The notes beneath the pieces were generated by a model, which saw nothing but the letters and a program-made list of their open reading frames with translations, searched no databases and was not told where the DNA came from. From NCBI RefSeq assembly GCF_018598185.1, contig NZ_JAHESC010000042.1, forward strand, positions 1-64,000: DNA of 64,000 nucleotides, in the 5' to 3' direction. The translations under genes and the position numbers were made by a program. Shown in pieces: positions 1-7,566 of the stretch (within the stretch, counting starts at the first letter, position 1; each line of letters begins with the position of its first letter). Source of the DNA: Dawidia soli. GTDB lineage: Bacteria > Bacteroidota > Bacteroidia > Cytophagales > Cyclobacteriaceae.

Positions 1-235
1 CCACACGTCCTTCGATCATGCCGCGGGGGCTCGCTTAGTTGTAAAAGAGACAGGCCGTGCGGTTGGTGGGCCGGGTGCCGTGGAGGTGCCGCGGCCGGGG
101 CAGTCCTTGCCGGAAAATTCTCGTCCGGCGGACCCAAAATCGCCCCAACGACAGGCATTCGTAGCGCTTGGCTCCCTGATTTTGTAAATTATTTCGATTT
201 TGTCACAAGTTTTGTTTGTCGTTTGGTCGAATAGT

Positions 236-266
236 TTTGTTAATCTGCGAAGCTTTGCTACTTTTG
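236..266 (+). promoter_or_regulatory. Bacteroidota-type promoter for the tRNA-Leu genes
   Basis: A TTTG box at 236-239 and TACTTTTG at 259-266 are separated by 19 bp. This matches the Bacteroidota consensus TTTG-N19-TAnnTTTG read by the primary sigma factor. Transcription would start near 273, about 37 nt before the first tRNA-Leu. The rest of 1-235 shows no convincing gene; the minus-strand open frame there has no protein-like composition. Confidence 0.7.
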
Positions 267-309
267 TCGCCCCAACACGCACACACACTGCACTACCCAC
301 ACACAAAAT

Positions 310-393
310 GCCCAGGTGGTGAAATTGGTAGACACGCTACTTTGAGGGGGTAGTGCCTTAACCGGTGTGCTGGTTCGAGTCCAGTCCTGGGCA
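310..393 (+). tRNA. tRNA-Leu (GAG)
   Basis: A class II tRNA with a long variable arm. The acceptor strands GCCCAGG (310-316) and CCTGGGC (386-392) pair, with discriminator A at 393. The anticodon loop TTGAGGG gives anticodon GAG, so it reads CUC/CUU leucine codons. The T-arm has the usual GGTTCGAGTCC. CCA is not encoded. Confidence 0.95.
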
Positions 394-470
394 CCCGGCT
401 AGTCCGCTGGATCACAATAGGGAGACAGGAGGACTACACGTTGTAAGAACAGAAACAAACATAACATTAT

Positions 471-552
471 ACCGAAGTGGTGGAATTGGTAGACACGCAC
501 GTTTCAGGGGCGTGTGTCGCAAGACATGAGGGTTCGAGTCCCTCCTTCGGTA
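471..552 (+). tRNA. tRNA-Leu (CAG)
   Basis: Acceptor strands ACCGAAG (471-477) and CTTCGGT (545-551) pair, with discriminator A at 552. The anticodon loop TTCAGGG gives anticodon CAG, reading CUG. It has a long variable arm as expected for tRNA-Leu, and CCA is not encoded. It probably shares a transcript with the upstream tRNA-Leu(GAG). Everything from its D-loop (490) to the terminator is repeated at 854, after a GIY-YIG gene. Confidence 0.95.
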
Positions 553-554
553 CG

Positions 555-584
555 AAAGGCTTGTCATTGACAAGCCTTTTTTGT
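555..584 (+). terminator. Rho-independent terminator after tRNA-Leu(CAG)
   Basis: AAAGGCTTGTC (555-565) pairs perfectly with GACAAGCCTTT (569-579) around a 3-nt loop, followed by a T run. A degenerate copy lies at 936-962. Confidence 0.85.
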
Positions 585-610
585 TTCTTATTATCTTAAA
601 ACACGTTGAT

Positions 611-856
611 ATGAATTACTATGTCTATGCTATCCGTAGCTATTCTCGGAACTACATTTATGTCGGCTTAACTGACAATCCGGAAAGACGGCTCCATCAG
701 TATAACACTGGGCTAAATCGAACGACCAAACCCTATGCGCCTTTTAGCTTGATTTGGTCTGAGACTTTTCCATACAGGCAAGAAGCGAGAAATCGAGAGA
801 AGTATTTGAAGAGCGGCGTGGGAAAAGAGTTTTTGAAATCGTTGCTACCAAGATAG
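611..856 (+). CDS. GIY-YIG family nuclease (small, UPF0213-like)
   Basis: An 81-aa protein with the whole GIY-YIG core: YVY at residues 4-6, YVG at 17-19, the catalytic-type arginine in ERRL (25-28), and an EAR-REKYLKSG helix near the C-terminus. I chose the ATG at 611; the frame is open to 581, but that part lies in the tRNA terminator. Family members are one-domain nucleases, often of unknown role, found in many copies in Bacteroidota. The stop codon TAG (854-856) is at the same time the first three bases of a partial copy of tRNA-Leu(CAG). This placement suggests that the gene arrived together with, or duplicated, a tRNA segment. Confidence 0.85.
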   Translation: MNYYVYAIRSYSRNYIYVGLTDNPERRLHQYNTGLNRTTKPYAPFSLIWSETFPYRQEARNREKYLKSGVGKEFLKSLLPR

Positions 857-932
857 ACACGCACGTTTCAGGGGCGTGTGTCGCAAGACATGAGGGCCTG
901 CCTGCCGGCAGGTTCGAGTCTCTCCTTCGGTA
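854..932 (+). pseudogene. Truncated duplicate of tRNA-Leu(CAG)
   Basis: The segment repeats the tRNA at 490-552 from the D-loop through the anticodon arm, variable arm, T-arm and 3' acceptor strand, exactly 364 bp downstream of the original. It lacks the 5' acceptor strand and D-stem. A GC-rich palindromic insert (about 896-910) interrupts the junction of variable arm and T-arm. It cannot fold as a tRNA. It overlaps the GIY-YIG stop codon. Confidence 0.85.
896..912. repeat. Short GC-rich palindromic repeat (copy 1)
   Basis: Contains CTGCCTGCCGGCAG (898-911), whose core CCTGCCGGCAGG is a perfect 12-bp palindrome. The same 14-mer recurs at 15361-15374. Here it interrupts the duplicated tRNA remnant; the intact tRNA lacks it, so it is an insertion. 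Confidence 0.55.
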
Positions 933-935
933 CAA

Positions 936-963
936 AAGGCTTGTCAACGACAAACCTTTTTTT
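936..963 (+). terminator. Duplicated terminator after the partial tRNA-Leu
   Basis: A copy of the terminator at 555-584 with one mismatch in the stem, followed by a run of seven or more T. It would serve as terminator of the GIY-YIG gene. From here to 1201 I see no further gene. Confidence 0.7.
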
Positions 964-1201
964 GTGTACAGAAAAAGATCGTATATTAGGTAACAGCAGT
1001 AGTACGGTTGCTGTGGCTGATGTTCCGTGTTATTGGCAGTGCCTGTTGCCAGGTTATGATAAGCAATAAAATACAGGTGTCATTTCCTGATCTTTAGATT
1101 TCGTCACGCCAGTTGTAAGGAGTAATGTGTTGGAGTGAAATGGCGTAGCCGGCTTTGCGAGTGGCCGGGGATAGCGGTGAACAAAACAACCCCTTTATGA
1201 T

Positions 1202-2275
1202 ATGAAAAAGACAGTCCGTTTTTCTCTCATGCTGGCGCTTTGCGCCTGGTTTGTACAATGCTCCACAGACGACACCCGCGAGGTGGCGGTTCAGAAAATT
1301 CAGTTTACCGTAGCCTCGACCCTTGACGACGGCACGATCGATGATGCTTTCGTGCGCGACGTTCCCGAAGGGGCATCTGTCAGAATTTCGCTGACGACAC
1401 CTGGCGGCAAAGCCGTATGGACCGACCAGCAGCTTACCCTGCTGGCGACAGAAGACGGCGGATATGCCACAGAGCCGATACGCCTGGCACGCGGTAGCTA
1501 TGTTGTGTCTGCGTTTACCATTGTCGACAAGAATGCAGACGAGCTGTATGTGGCGGCCGATGTGGAAGGTATGCTGATTGAGGCGGCTTCATTTGATAAG
1601 GTTACTGTTGGGCCGGAGAACGAGAACGTCGCGGCTGTGTTGATGCAAGTAAACCGATGCCATGGCGGGCATGGCAGAAAACCATCCCTGAAAGAATTCG
1701 TGCTGAACGGTCGGAGTTATAAGCTGTATTATAACACGTGGGGGGCGGTAGATTCAATCGTGGCAACGGATGCTCCGTTGCGGTATGTGTACCGGGCGGT
1801 GTATACAAATGGTCGGCTAGATTCTGTCGGTACGTATGATGGCGGTCAGTATGTGTCGGTGAATAAAGATTTTCAGTACAACAATAAAGGAAAGATCACA
1901 GGTTTTAATTATTACTTCCGGTATCCCGGGGCTCCGTGGGATTTGGCGTTTCCGTCCGCCGTTACGTATGACCACCGCGGGCGTGTGTCAGGGATTGATG
2001 GCACGACGTTACACTATAATTGGAATAATAATGTTACCCAGTATAATAATGGAATTGATGTGTTTACGTATACGTATGACTGGGGGCGGAATCCATTTAA
2101 TACGGTAGATAACTTGTTTGTTATTATGGTAGAAGAGCGGTTTATGTGGGAGTATGTTTTCAGTAGAAATAATATGGTGACAAAAAATGATGGTGGAGGT
2201 GTGACGAATTTTACGAACGTGTATGATTATCGTGGAAGATTGGTTTCGAATGGAATGTTTGATTTTTACTACTAG
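1202..2275 (+). CDS. Surface lipoprotein with YD-like repeats
   Basis: A 357-aa protein with a lipoprotein signal peptide: the hydrophobic stretch ends in FVQC, with Cys20 as the lipidated residue. Residues 25-150 resemble a beta-sandwich domain. From about residue 170 onward there are aromatic-rich repeats of the type YTNGRLDSV, YNNKGKITGF, YDHRGRVSGI and YDYRGRLVS, which are degenerate YD (Rhs-like) repeats seen in Bacteroidota lipoproteins of the DUF4595 type. It probably sits in the outer membrane and may bind carbohydrate, but no function is assigned. It is monocistronic, with a terminator 32 nt after the stop. The third quarter is richer in A/T than the first half. Confidence 0.75.
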   Translation: MKKTVRFSLMLALCAWFVQCSTDDTREVAVQKIQFTVASTLDDGTIDDAFVRDVPEGASVRISLTTPGGKAVWTDQQLTLLATEDGGYATEPIRLARGSYVVSAFTIVDKNADELYVAADVEGMLIEAASFDKVTVGPENENVAAVLMQVNRCHGGHGRKPSLKEFVLNGRSYKLYYNTWGAVDSIVATDAPLRYVYRAVYTNGRLDSVGTYDGGQYVSVNKDFQYNNKGKITGFNYYFRYPGAPWDLAFPSAVTYDHRGRVSGIDGTTLHYNWNNNVTQYNNGIDVFTYTYDWGRNPFNTVDNLFVIMVEERFMWEYVFSRNNMVTKNDGGGVTNFTNVYDYRGRLVSNGMFDFYY

Positions 2276-2306
2276 CGTTACGTTTTAGCAGAGTATAGTA
2301 CTTGGT

Positions 2307-2338
2307 AAGAGGCTGTCTCAAAAGGGCAGCCTCTTTTG
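2307..2338. terminator. Bidirectional terminator hairpin
   Basis: AAGAGGCTG (2307-2315) pairs with CAGCCTCTT (2327-2335), with T/A tracts on the outer flanks. It lies between the lipoprotein gene and a convergent small membrane ORF whose stop codon (2318-2320) is inside the loop. Confidence 0.75.
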
Positions 2339-2645
2339 AATAAAAAACTTCTCCTTAGAGGATTCTCGCGTTATGGCTTTTTCATTTTTGAGTTGAATCA
2401 CAGCGGCAAATGTGAGCGGAACCATCACAAATAAGCTCGAGACCAAAAGGATTTTCACGTCAAGAGACTCTTCTAATCTTATTGAAAGTATCATTTTTGG
2501 GATTTATTCCAGCTAAGAAGCTCTTCAAAAAGACAAACGTGGGTACGACAACGATAATGATCCATTGCAGCATGGAAGAAACGTATTCTTGAAACCGTTC
2601 CTTTTCATCTTTTTTAACTCCTGCCGGATATAGGTAATTGTCCAT
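2318..2645 (-). pseudogene. Small two-TM protein, split by a frameshift or two overlapping ORFs
   Basis: The first frame (2460-2645, 61 aa, from MDNYLYPAGV) has one membrane segment (about residues 28-45) and ends in a polar stretch. A second frame (2318-2494, 58 aa, from MILSIRLEES) starts inside it and carries another membrane segment (KILLVSSLFVMVPLTFAAVI) with a charged tail. Joined near 2480-2495 the two would give a plausible protein of about 110 aa with two membrane helices. It is either a gene broken by a frameshift or a pair of overlapping small-protein genes. I see no family. Confidence 0.4.
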
Positions 2646-2846
2646 TCAGGTCGGATGATTTTTTTTAAAAAAAAGTCTTTGAAGTTTGTAATATCCATAG
2701 ACAAATTTCATAGATCAGTTCTTCGGCAGAACGAATGAGCTTGATAAAATCCACTGTGTTTGGTCTTGATGCTAATTAATTCACGGCTAATACATTGGTG
2801 AAAGTTATGGTTGTGGCATCATGCTTATGTCGTAGTGGTGGATAAA

Positions 2847-3827
2847 TTAGTGTTGGATAATGGAGAACACATCGATCTGATTTTCCGAAGTCCCCACCGC
2901 CACCTTATTCAGCTCCCGGTTATACACGATCGGAGGGACGCGCTTTAAATAATGAAGGATAGACGACACCTGCTCGCCGGCCGCCACATCTTCCATTTTA
3001 TCCAGCACCACGCCTGTTTGAATATCGATGATCTTGGGATACTTGTAGAAATCCCACGCGATACCATCGCGTACGCCCACGATATTTCCGAACTCTCCCG
3101 AAACGGTAACAGTATTCTTTACTGCGCCCGCTATAAAATCCCACGTAGCCAGGTTATGCGGCGGCAGCTCGTCGTCGGGTTCTGTGGCTCCCAGCAGCAC
3201 TTCCCGTTCGTTGATAAACGCACCGATGTTTTGCTCCATAAATCGGTCTACTGTCAGAAAGCGGCCATCGTCCAGCAGGGTCGGATCCGCCAGGCAGGCT
3301 TCGATATCATACAGGGCGCACACATCCAACGGATGCCACACCCACCCTTTCACCATCAGGAACTTACTATCAGGACTCAGTTCCAGCCGCGAATGAAATA
3401 TGTCCATCGGCTTTCTGCCGGAGATGTTGGTTACAATCTCCCCTGATTCGATATCCTCGAAATCCAGTTGATCGTAGCGTATCGGGCAGTGGATGAGATA
3501 AGTCTTACCTGCCGGTGATGTATAAAATGCTGCAGGATACTCGTAGGTCGTGGCATGGTAATACGTGCGATTGATCTCCCGCAGGAATTTACCCGACTTT
3601 AAAAGTACACCCTTGGTGCTGAGATTCTGGTAGACAAATACATACTGACCATCCTGCGAGGTGATACAACGGTCAAAAGGATGGGAGAGAACGAAGCCCG
3701 TGCGGCTCACGCTGCCGTCAAGTCCATAAAACGTCCAGTTGGTTCCATCGAGGATCGTGTTACCGAACCAGCAAATAGAGCCATTCCACCACTCGGTGGT
3801 AATAGTCTCTTTTTTAATCGTGAACAT
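2847..3827 (-). CDS. Orphan 326-aa protein, probable beta-propeller-like fold
   Basis: I do not recognise a named family. The protein has no signal peptide or membrane segment. It is rich in short beta-like stretches with WD/SPD-type turns (for example YVFVYQNLST, LELSPDSKFLMVKGWVWHP, YDIEACLADP), which suggests a cytoplasmic beta-propeller. It is transcribed from a promoter at 4006-4038 behind a leader of about 170 nt. A second, decayed copy with the same promoter and leader lies at 5071-5806. The first 60 or so codons and the leader are almost identical between the copies. Confidence 0.65.
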   Translation of the reverse strand: MFTIKKETITTEWWNGSICWFGNTILDGTNWTFYGLDGSVSRTGFVLSHPFDRCITSQDGQYVFVYQNLSTKGVLLKSGKFLREINRTYYHATTYEYPAAFYTSPAGKTYLIHCPIRYDQLDFEDIESGEIVTNISGRKPMDIFHSRLELSPDSKFLMVKGWVWHPLDVCALYDIEACLADPTLLDDGRFLTVDRFMEQNIGAFINEREVLLGATEPDDELPPHNLATWDFIAGAVKNTVTVSGEFGNIVGVRDGIAWDFYKYPKIIDIQTGVVLDKMEDVAAGEQVSSILHYLKRVPPIVYNRELNKVAVGTSENQIDVFSIIQH

Positions 3828-4000
3828 TGTTTGTTAAAATTGAAAAATCTGTAGCCTTAAAAAATAGTAATGACAATAACTTGTAAAGGCCATGCAAGGC
3901 AATGCCATATCAGGTATAGTAAACCTGAGAAAAGAAGAATTCTAAATGGACCGTTAACACACGAAGCCTGATGCAGGATCTACTTTAGACAAATGCTTCT
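3828..4000 (-). repeat. Conserved 5' leader of the orphan gene (copy 1)
   Basis: About 170 nt between the predicted start of transcription and the ATG. It is almost base-for-base the same as 5807-5980, with only a few substitutions and one indel, whereas the coding halves diverge much more. It contains no ORF. It may hold a regulatory RNA element or simply mark the youngest part of the duplication. Confidence 0.55.
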
Positions 4001-4005
4001 GGCTA

Positions 4006-4038
4006 CAAAGATATAAACATTAAATTAAAAAATGCAAA
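4006..4038 (-). promoter_or_regulatory. Promoter of the orphan gene (copy 1)
   Basis: Read on the minus strand, TATCTTTG (4013-4006) is preceded by TTTG (4038-4035) at a spacing of 21 bp. This fits the Bacteroidota -7/-33 boxes, with slightly long spacing. The -7 box is identical in the second copy. Confidence 0.55.
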
Positions 4039-4162
4039 CAGGTATATTTGGTGCTGTTCATTAGAACCTGCAAATTTGCTTAACATCCCGGAGATCGGCG
4101 GGGAAATTTATTAGTAAAGTAACACGTGTAAGCCTGCTTCAGCCGTTCCTGTAGCGTTCATT

Positions 4163-4648
4163 ATGAAAACATTCATATTCTCCATTCTTCTGGTTACATC
4201 GTGTAGGGCGTTCGCTCAAACACCCATCGATCTGAAAACGTTGATCGGTAAACCGCGGGAGGTTGCCGAACAACAATTGACGGCCTGGAACATCCCGGTA
4301 ACGCCATCGACCGACGACACCGGTCTTTGGGTGGGGTACGACGAAGGCATCCAGATAAAATTCAAAAAAGATATCATCACTACCATCTGGATCGAGTTCA
4401 CCGACAGGCGCTCGGGTGCATTTCCTTTTGTGGTTGACGCGGTGGTCACCCCCAACGTCGATATCCGTAACGTGGTGAAGGTCTTGGGAAATCCCAGTGA
4501 GACAGAAGAGGGTTTTACGATCGGCGATAAAACATCGGGCTGGGTAAAATGGATCACCAAGGCCTATCAGTTACACTGCCAGGTGAGTGATTCTGAAATT
4601 TACATGGTCACCCTTATGGAACCTGACTGGTATCCGGGTAAGGATTGA
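4163..4648 (+). CDS. Secreted hypothetical protein
   Basis: A 161-aa protein with a clear Sec signal peptide (MKTFIFSILLVTSCRAFAQ, cleavage after AFA or AQ), so periplasmic or exported. The mature part starts with a segment of the type LKTLIGKPREVAEQQLTAW, which recalls domains with the pattern 'G+..ev...L' in small exported or immunity-type proteins, but I cannot name a family. It lies between the intact and decayed copies of the orphan gene, on the opposite strand. Confidence 0.6.
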   Translation: MKTFIFSILLVTSCRAFAQTPIDLKTLIGKPREVAEQQLTAWNIPVTPSTDDTGLWVGYDEGIQIKFKKDIITTIWIEFTDRRSGAFPFVVDAVVTPNVDIRNVVKVLGNPSETEEGFTIGDKTSGWVKWITKAYQLHCQVSDSEIYMVTLMEPDWYPGKD

Positions 4649-4748
4649 GGGGGGCACTTTCCAGCTGTCGAACCATTCCAGATTTACCGGGGTCGGGTAG
4701 GACTTGTATTTTTAGCTATATTGTCGGATACTAAACACGGAAAACCGC

Positions 4749-4970
4749 ATGATACGGGGTCTTATAAATTTCGGGCTTGTAATATTTTTGGTCCTTTCTT
4801 TGTTGATAGCGCTGGCGTACTTCGCCGCGCTCTACGATAAGATCAGTGACCCGCAATTTAAAAATCTTCGCACCGGAGAGTTCATATTCCTGGGAGCGGT
4901 CGTGTCGGCTTTGCTTATCGCGGATTATTTTATTGTGAAACGCTTTATAAAATTGATAAGAAAGTCATGA
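4749..4970 (+). CDS. Small membrane protein (2 TM)
   Basis: A 73-aa protein with two hydrophobic helices (about residues 5-29 and 45-63) joined by a short polar loop, and a basic C-terminal tail (KRFIKLIRKS). No family is recognised. It sits 100 nt after the secreted hypothetical gene on the same strand and may share its transcript. Confidence 0.55.
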   Translation: MIRGLINFGLVIFLVLSLLIALAYFAALYDKISDPQFKNLRTGEFIFLGAVVSALLIADYFIVKRFIKLIRKS

Positions 4971-5070
4971 GCCTGAAGCTGACGTCCGTGATCTTTTTCG
5001 ATCGCTTGGTGAAGTCGTATACCTATGATCGGCATCGTCAGGCCTCTGCGCTCCTGACAATCGAAAACAC

Positions 5071-5806
5071 AGCGCCATGCCCGTCCTGATGTCGATGATC
5101 TTCGGATACTTGTAGAAATCCCAGGTAGCCGGATTATGAGGAGGCAGGCTCTCATCAGAGTCCACCGTTCCGAGCAAAACCTCATGATCACTGATAAATG
5201 CACCGACATGTTGCTCCATAAATCCGTCGGCAGTCGGCACAATCCCATCGTCCAGCAGCGTCGGGTCCGCCAGGCACGCTTCTATGTCATACAGAGAGCA
5301 CACATCCCGGGGATGCCATACCCAACCCTTCACCAGGAGAAACCTGTTATCAGGGCTCACCTCCAGCCGTGAATGAAATATATCCATCGGCTTTCTGCTG
5401 GAGATATTGGTGACAATCTCGCCTGATTCGACATCCTCAAAATCGAGCTGGTCGTAGCGTATCGGGCAATGAATGAGATAAGTCCTTCCTGCTGCCGATG
5501 TATAAAATGCAGCGGGATACTCATACGTGGCGGCGTGGTAATACGGACTATTTATTTCCCAGGAGGATCTCACCTGCTTCAAAAGCACACCTTTCGTACT
5601 GAGGTTCTGGTACACAAATACATAGCGGCATCTTGGGAAATGATACACCGGTCAAAGAGATGGGAGAGCACAAAGCCTGTTCGGCTGACACTGCCATCAA
5701 GCCCATAAAACGTCCAATTGGTTCCATCGAGGATCGTGTTACCGAACCAGCAAATAGAGCCATTCCACCACTCGGTGGTAATAGTCTCTTTTTTAATCGT
5801 GAACAT
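5071..5806 (-). pseudogene. Decayed duplicate of the 326-aa orphan gene
   Basis: It is similar to the gene at 2847-3827 but broken in three ways. A one-base deletion near 5625-5635 shifts the frame after about 58 codons. An in-frame loss of 29 codons removed the stretch between two AAATCCCA direct repeats that are still present in the intact copy (3049 and 3136). Similarity ends at about 5071, so the last 55 or so codons are missing and the frame runs on into unrelated sequence to 4965. The promoter and leader remain, so the stump may still be transcribed. Confidence 0.8.
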
Positions 5807-5980
5807 TGTTTGTTAAAATTGAAAAATCTGTAGCCTTAAAAAATAGTAATGACAATAACTTGTAAAGGCCATGCAAGGCAATGCCATATCAGGTATAGTA
5901 AAACCTGAGAAAAAACGAATTCTAGTTGGACCGTTAACACACGAAGCCTGATGCGGGATCTACTTTAGACAAATGCTTCT
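5807..5980 (-). repeat. Conserved 5' leader (copy 2)
   Basis: Near-identical to 3828-4000. The first 110 or so bases next to the start codon are the same in both copies, then scattered differences appear. The remainder up to 6155 holds the promoter and no gene that I can see. Confidence 0.6.
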
Positions 5981-5985
5981 GGTTA

Positions 5986-6018
5986 CAAAGATAGGGATAT
6001 TAATGTGAGAAATGCAAT
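5986..6018 (-). promoter_or_regulatory. Promoter remnant of the duplicate (copy 2)
   Basis: TATCTTTG (5993-5986, minus strand) is kept exactly as in copy 1. The -33 box is ATTG (6018-6015) instead of TTTG, with the same 21-bp spacing. Confidence 0.45.
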
Positions 6019-6155
6019 AGGCTTATTTGCGGCGGCGGCGGATGCGCCTGTTGATGATGGCGAGGAGGCTTATACGCTTCGATTCTGTATGTTTGTAACG
6101 CATATTGTAAGAGGCCCACCGATAAGTATGCGTTTTTATTGTAATCTGAGGTAAG

Positions 6156-6707
6156 ATGAGTGACTGGTTTATAACAATCGTTCCGGCCCATGTAACACGT
6201 GGCGAAACCGCTGATCTTTTTAAAAAGATCACGAACTGGCTGATGGAAAAAGAAATCATGGTGGAAACCTCGTCAGATTGCGTTTTGGGCGACGGTGAGC
6301 AGATGGGGTATAAACCCGGTCGGCGTTGCAAAGATATTATTGAGGATGACAAGGATGGTTTTCTCAGTCTGGACGTAAATGGTATAAAAATTTCGAATGA
6401 AAGAGAAGTCTTTCACAACGGCGAATATGGACTGGATGAAGTGCTCTGTCCGGTGTGTCGCGCTAACAACGTTGATACGGATTGGCCAGACGCAGTTGAC
6501 GCCTGGTATGCTCGTCAGGCCGATCCATGGCGATGTAATCAATGTGGAAACGAATCTCCAATAACAAAATACAAATTTAGACCCACCTGGGCCTTTGGCG
6601 AACTGGGTATAACCTTCTGGAATTGGCCGCCGCTAAAAGCAGAATTCCTGGACGAGCTAAGAAGTTTTATAGGCAAAGACATTCAAGTAGTGTACGGTCG
6701 GCTTTGA
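6156..6707 (+). CDS. Zinc-ribbon hypothetical protein
   Basis: A 183-aa cytoplasmic protein. Residues 97-100 (CPVC) and 126-129 (CNQC) form a four-cysteine zinc ribbon. The N-terminal half (from MSDWFITIVPAHV) looks like a small alpha/beta domain. The C-terminal part is rich in Trp and Phe (TWAFGELGITFWNWPP). No named family is recognised. The gene is A/T-richer than the later part of the window and is followed by a terminator at 6861, so it is a single-gene unit in the accessory island. Confidence 0.55.
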   Translation: MSDWFITIVPAHVTRGETADLFKKITNWLMEKEIMVETSSDCVLGDGEQMGYKPGRRCKDIIEDDKDGFLSLDVNGIKISNEREVFHNGEYGLDEVLCPVCRANNVDTDWPDAVDAWYARQADPWRCNQCGNESPITKYKFRPTWAFGELGITFWNWPPLKAEFLDELRSFIGKDIQVVYGRL

Positions 6708-6860
6708 TCAATTTTGATTAGAAGAACGAAACCTTTTTTTTAAATATTCGTCTATTCTACTCGATGCCATTACGAGAAGGCCATACGCGAAAACAGGAAA
6801 AGAATCGAGGTGCCCGACGAAGGTGAGGCGTATGCGCTGTTTAAAATACGATATACAGGA

Positions 6861-6896
6861 GCCCGGGCAAGGAAAATGTCCCGGGCTTTATTATTT
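6861..6896 (+). terminator. Rho-independent terminator
   Basis: GCCCGGG (6861-6867) pairs with CCCGGGC (6880-6886), followed by TTTATTATTTT. It ends transcription of the zinc-ribbon gene just before the DinB gene. Confidence 0.8.
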
Positions 6897-6905
6897 TGAT
6901 GAGAA

Positions 6906-7472
6906 ATGACAATGGATGATGTAATAAACGTGATCAGACACGAGATGTCGCAAGTACGAGAAGACCTTCTCGGATGGTTACATCACGACGAACCCCATTT
7001 GCACTATCGACCGGTTAACGGTGGGTGGTCGTCCCTGCAGGTGCTGGAGCATATCATGCTGACAAGTCACTTCCTGCTGATTATTATCGACAAGGGCGCC
7101 GCCAAAGCAAAGCGGCGCGCATTGACCATGCCAGTTCAGGAGGATTGGGAAAATTATTCCTTTATATCGGATGCATTAAATGAAGTGGCAATTCATAAGT
7201 CCTTTTCCTGGGAACGTCCCCTACACATGGAGCCAACCGGAAACTTGTCGTTAGGCGAGGTCAGGGAAAATGTTCGAGCGCAGTTTGTTCGGTGTGAAGC
7301 CTATCTGGAACTCCTGAAGCATGGCGAAGGGACCTTGTACTTAACAACGATGACTGTAAATGGAATTGGTAAACTGGATGTGTATCAGTACATCTACTTT
7401 CTCATTCTCCATGCGAAAAGGCATCTGACGCAGCTGCAACGCAACAAAGATGAATTTGCCGCAGGGAGGTAA
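6906..7472 (+). CDS. DinB-family (DinB_2-like) putative metal-dependent protein
   Basis: A 188-aa protein of the four-helix DinB/YfiT type. The expected metal histidines are visible: one in LEHIML in the second quarter and a pair in the C-terminal helix of the form HAKRHLTQLQR. Family members are often thiol-dependent (bacillithiol or mycothiol) transferases or have unknown roles. The start could be 6906 or 6912. It is 95 nt from the next gene, so co-transcription with the Lgt-like/radical SAM pair is possible but not shown. Confidence 0.75.
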   Translation: MTMDDVINVIRHEMSQVREDLLGWLHHDEPHLHYRPVNGGWSSLQVLEHIMLTSHFLLIIIDKGAAKAKRRALTMPVQEDWENYSFISDALNEVAIHKSFSWERPLHMEPTGNLSLGEVRENVRAQFVRCEAYLELLKHGEGTLYLTTMTVNGIGKLDVYQYIYFLILHAKRHLTQLQRNKDEFAAGR

Positions 7473-7566
7473 AATCTGTTTATATCGCCGTGCGGACATG
7501 GTGTGTCGATGATTCGGGTGACCGGTCGTATATTTTGCTTATTTTACAAGAGACAAAACCAACGTA

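Noticed and set aside
16-306. Open frame of 96 aa on the minus strand before the first tRNA
   Set aside because: It covers the tRNA promoter, has a composition unlike proteins (many Thr, Arg, Pro without pattern) and no recognisable domain.
744-1069. Open frames over the duplicated tRNA remnant
   Set aside because: They are translations of tRNA-derived sequence, a frequent source of false small proteins.
2307-2338. Hairpin considered as an insertion-sequence end
   Set aside because: There is no matching inverted repeat or transposase nearby; it behaves as a terminator between convergent genes.
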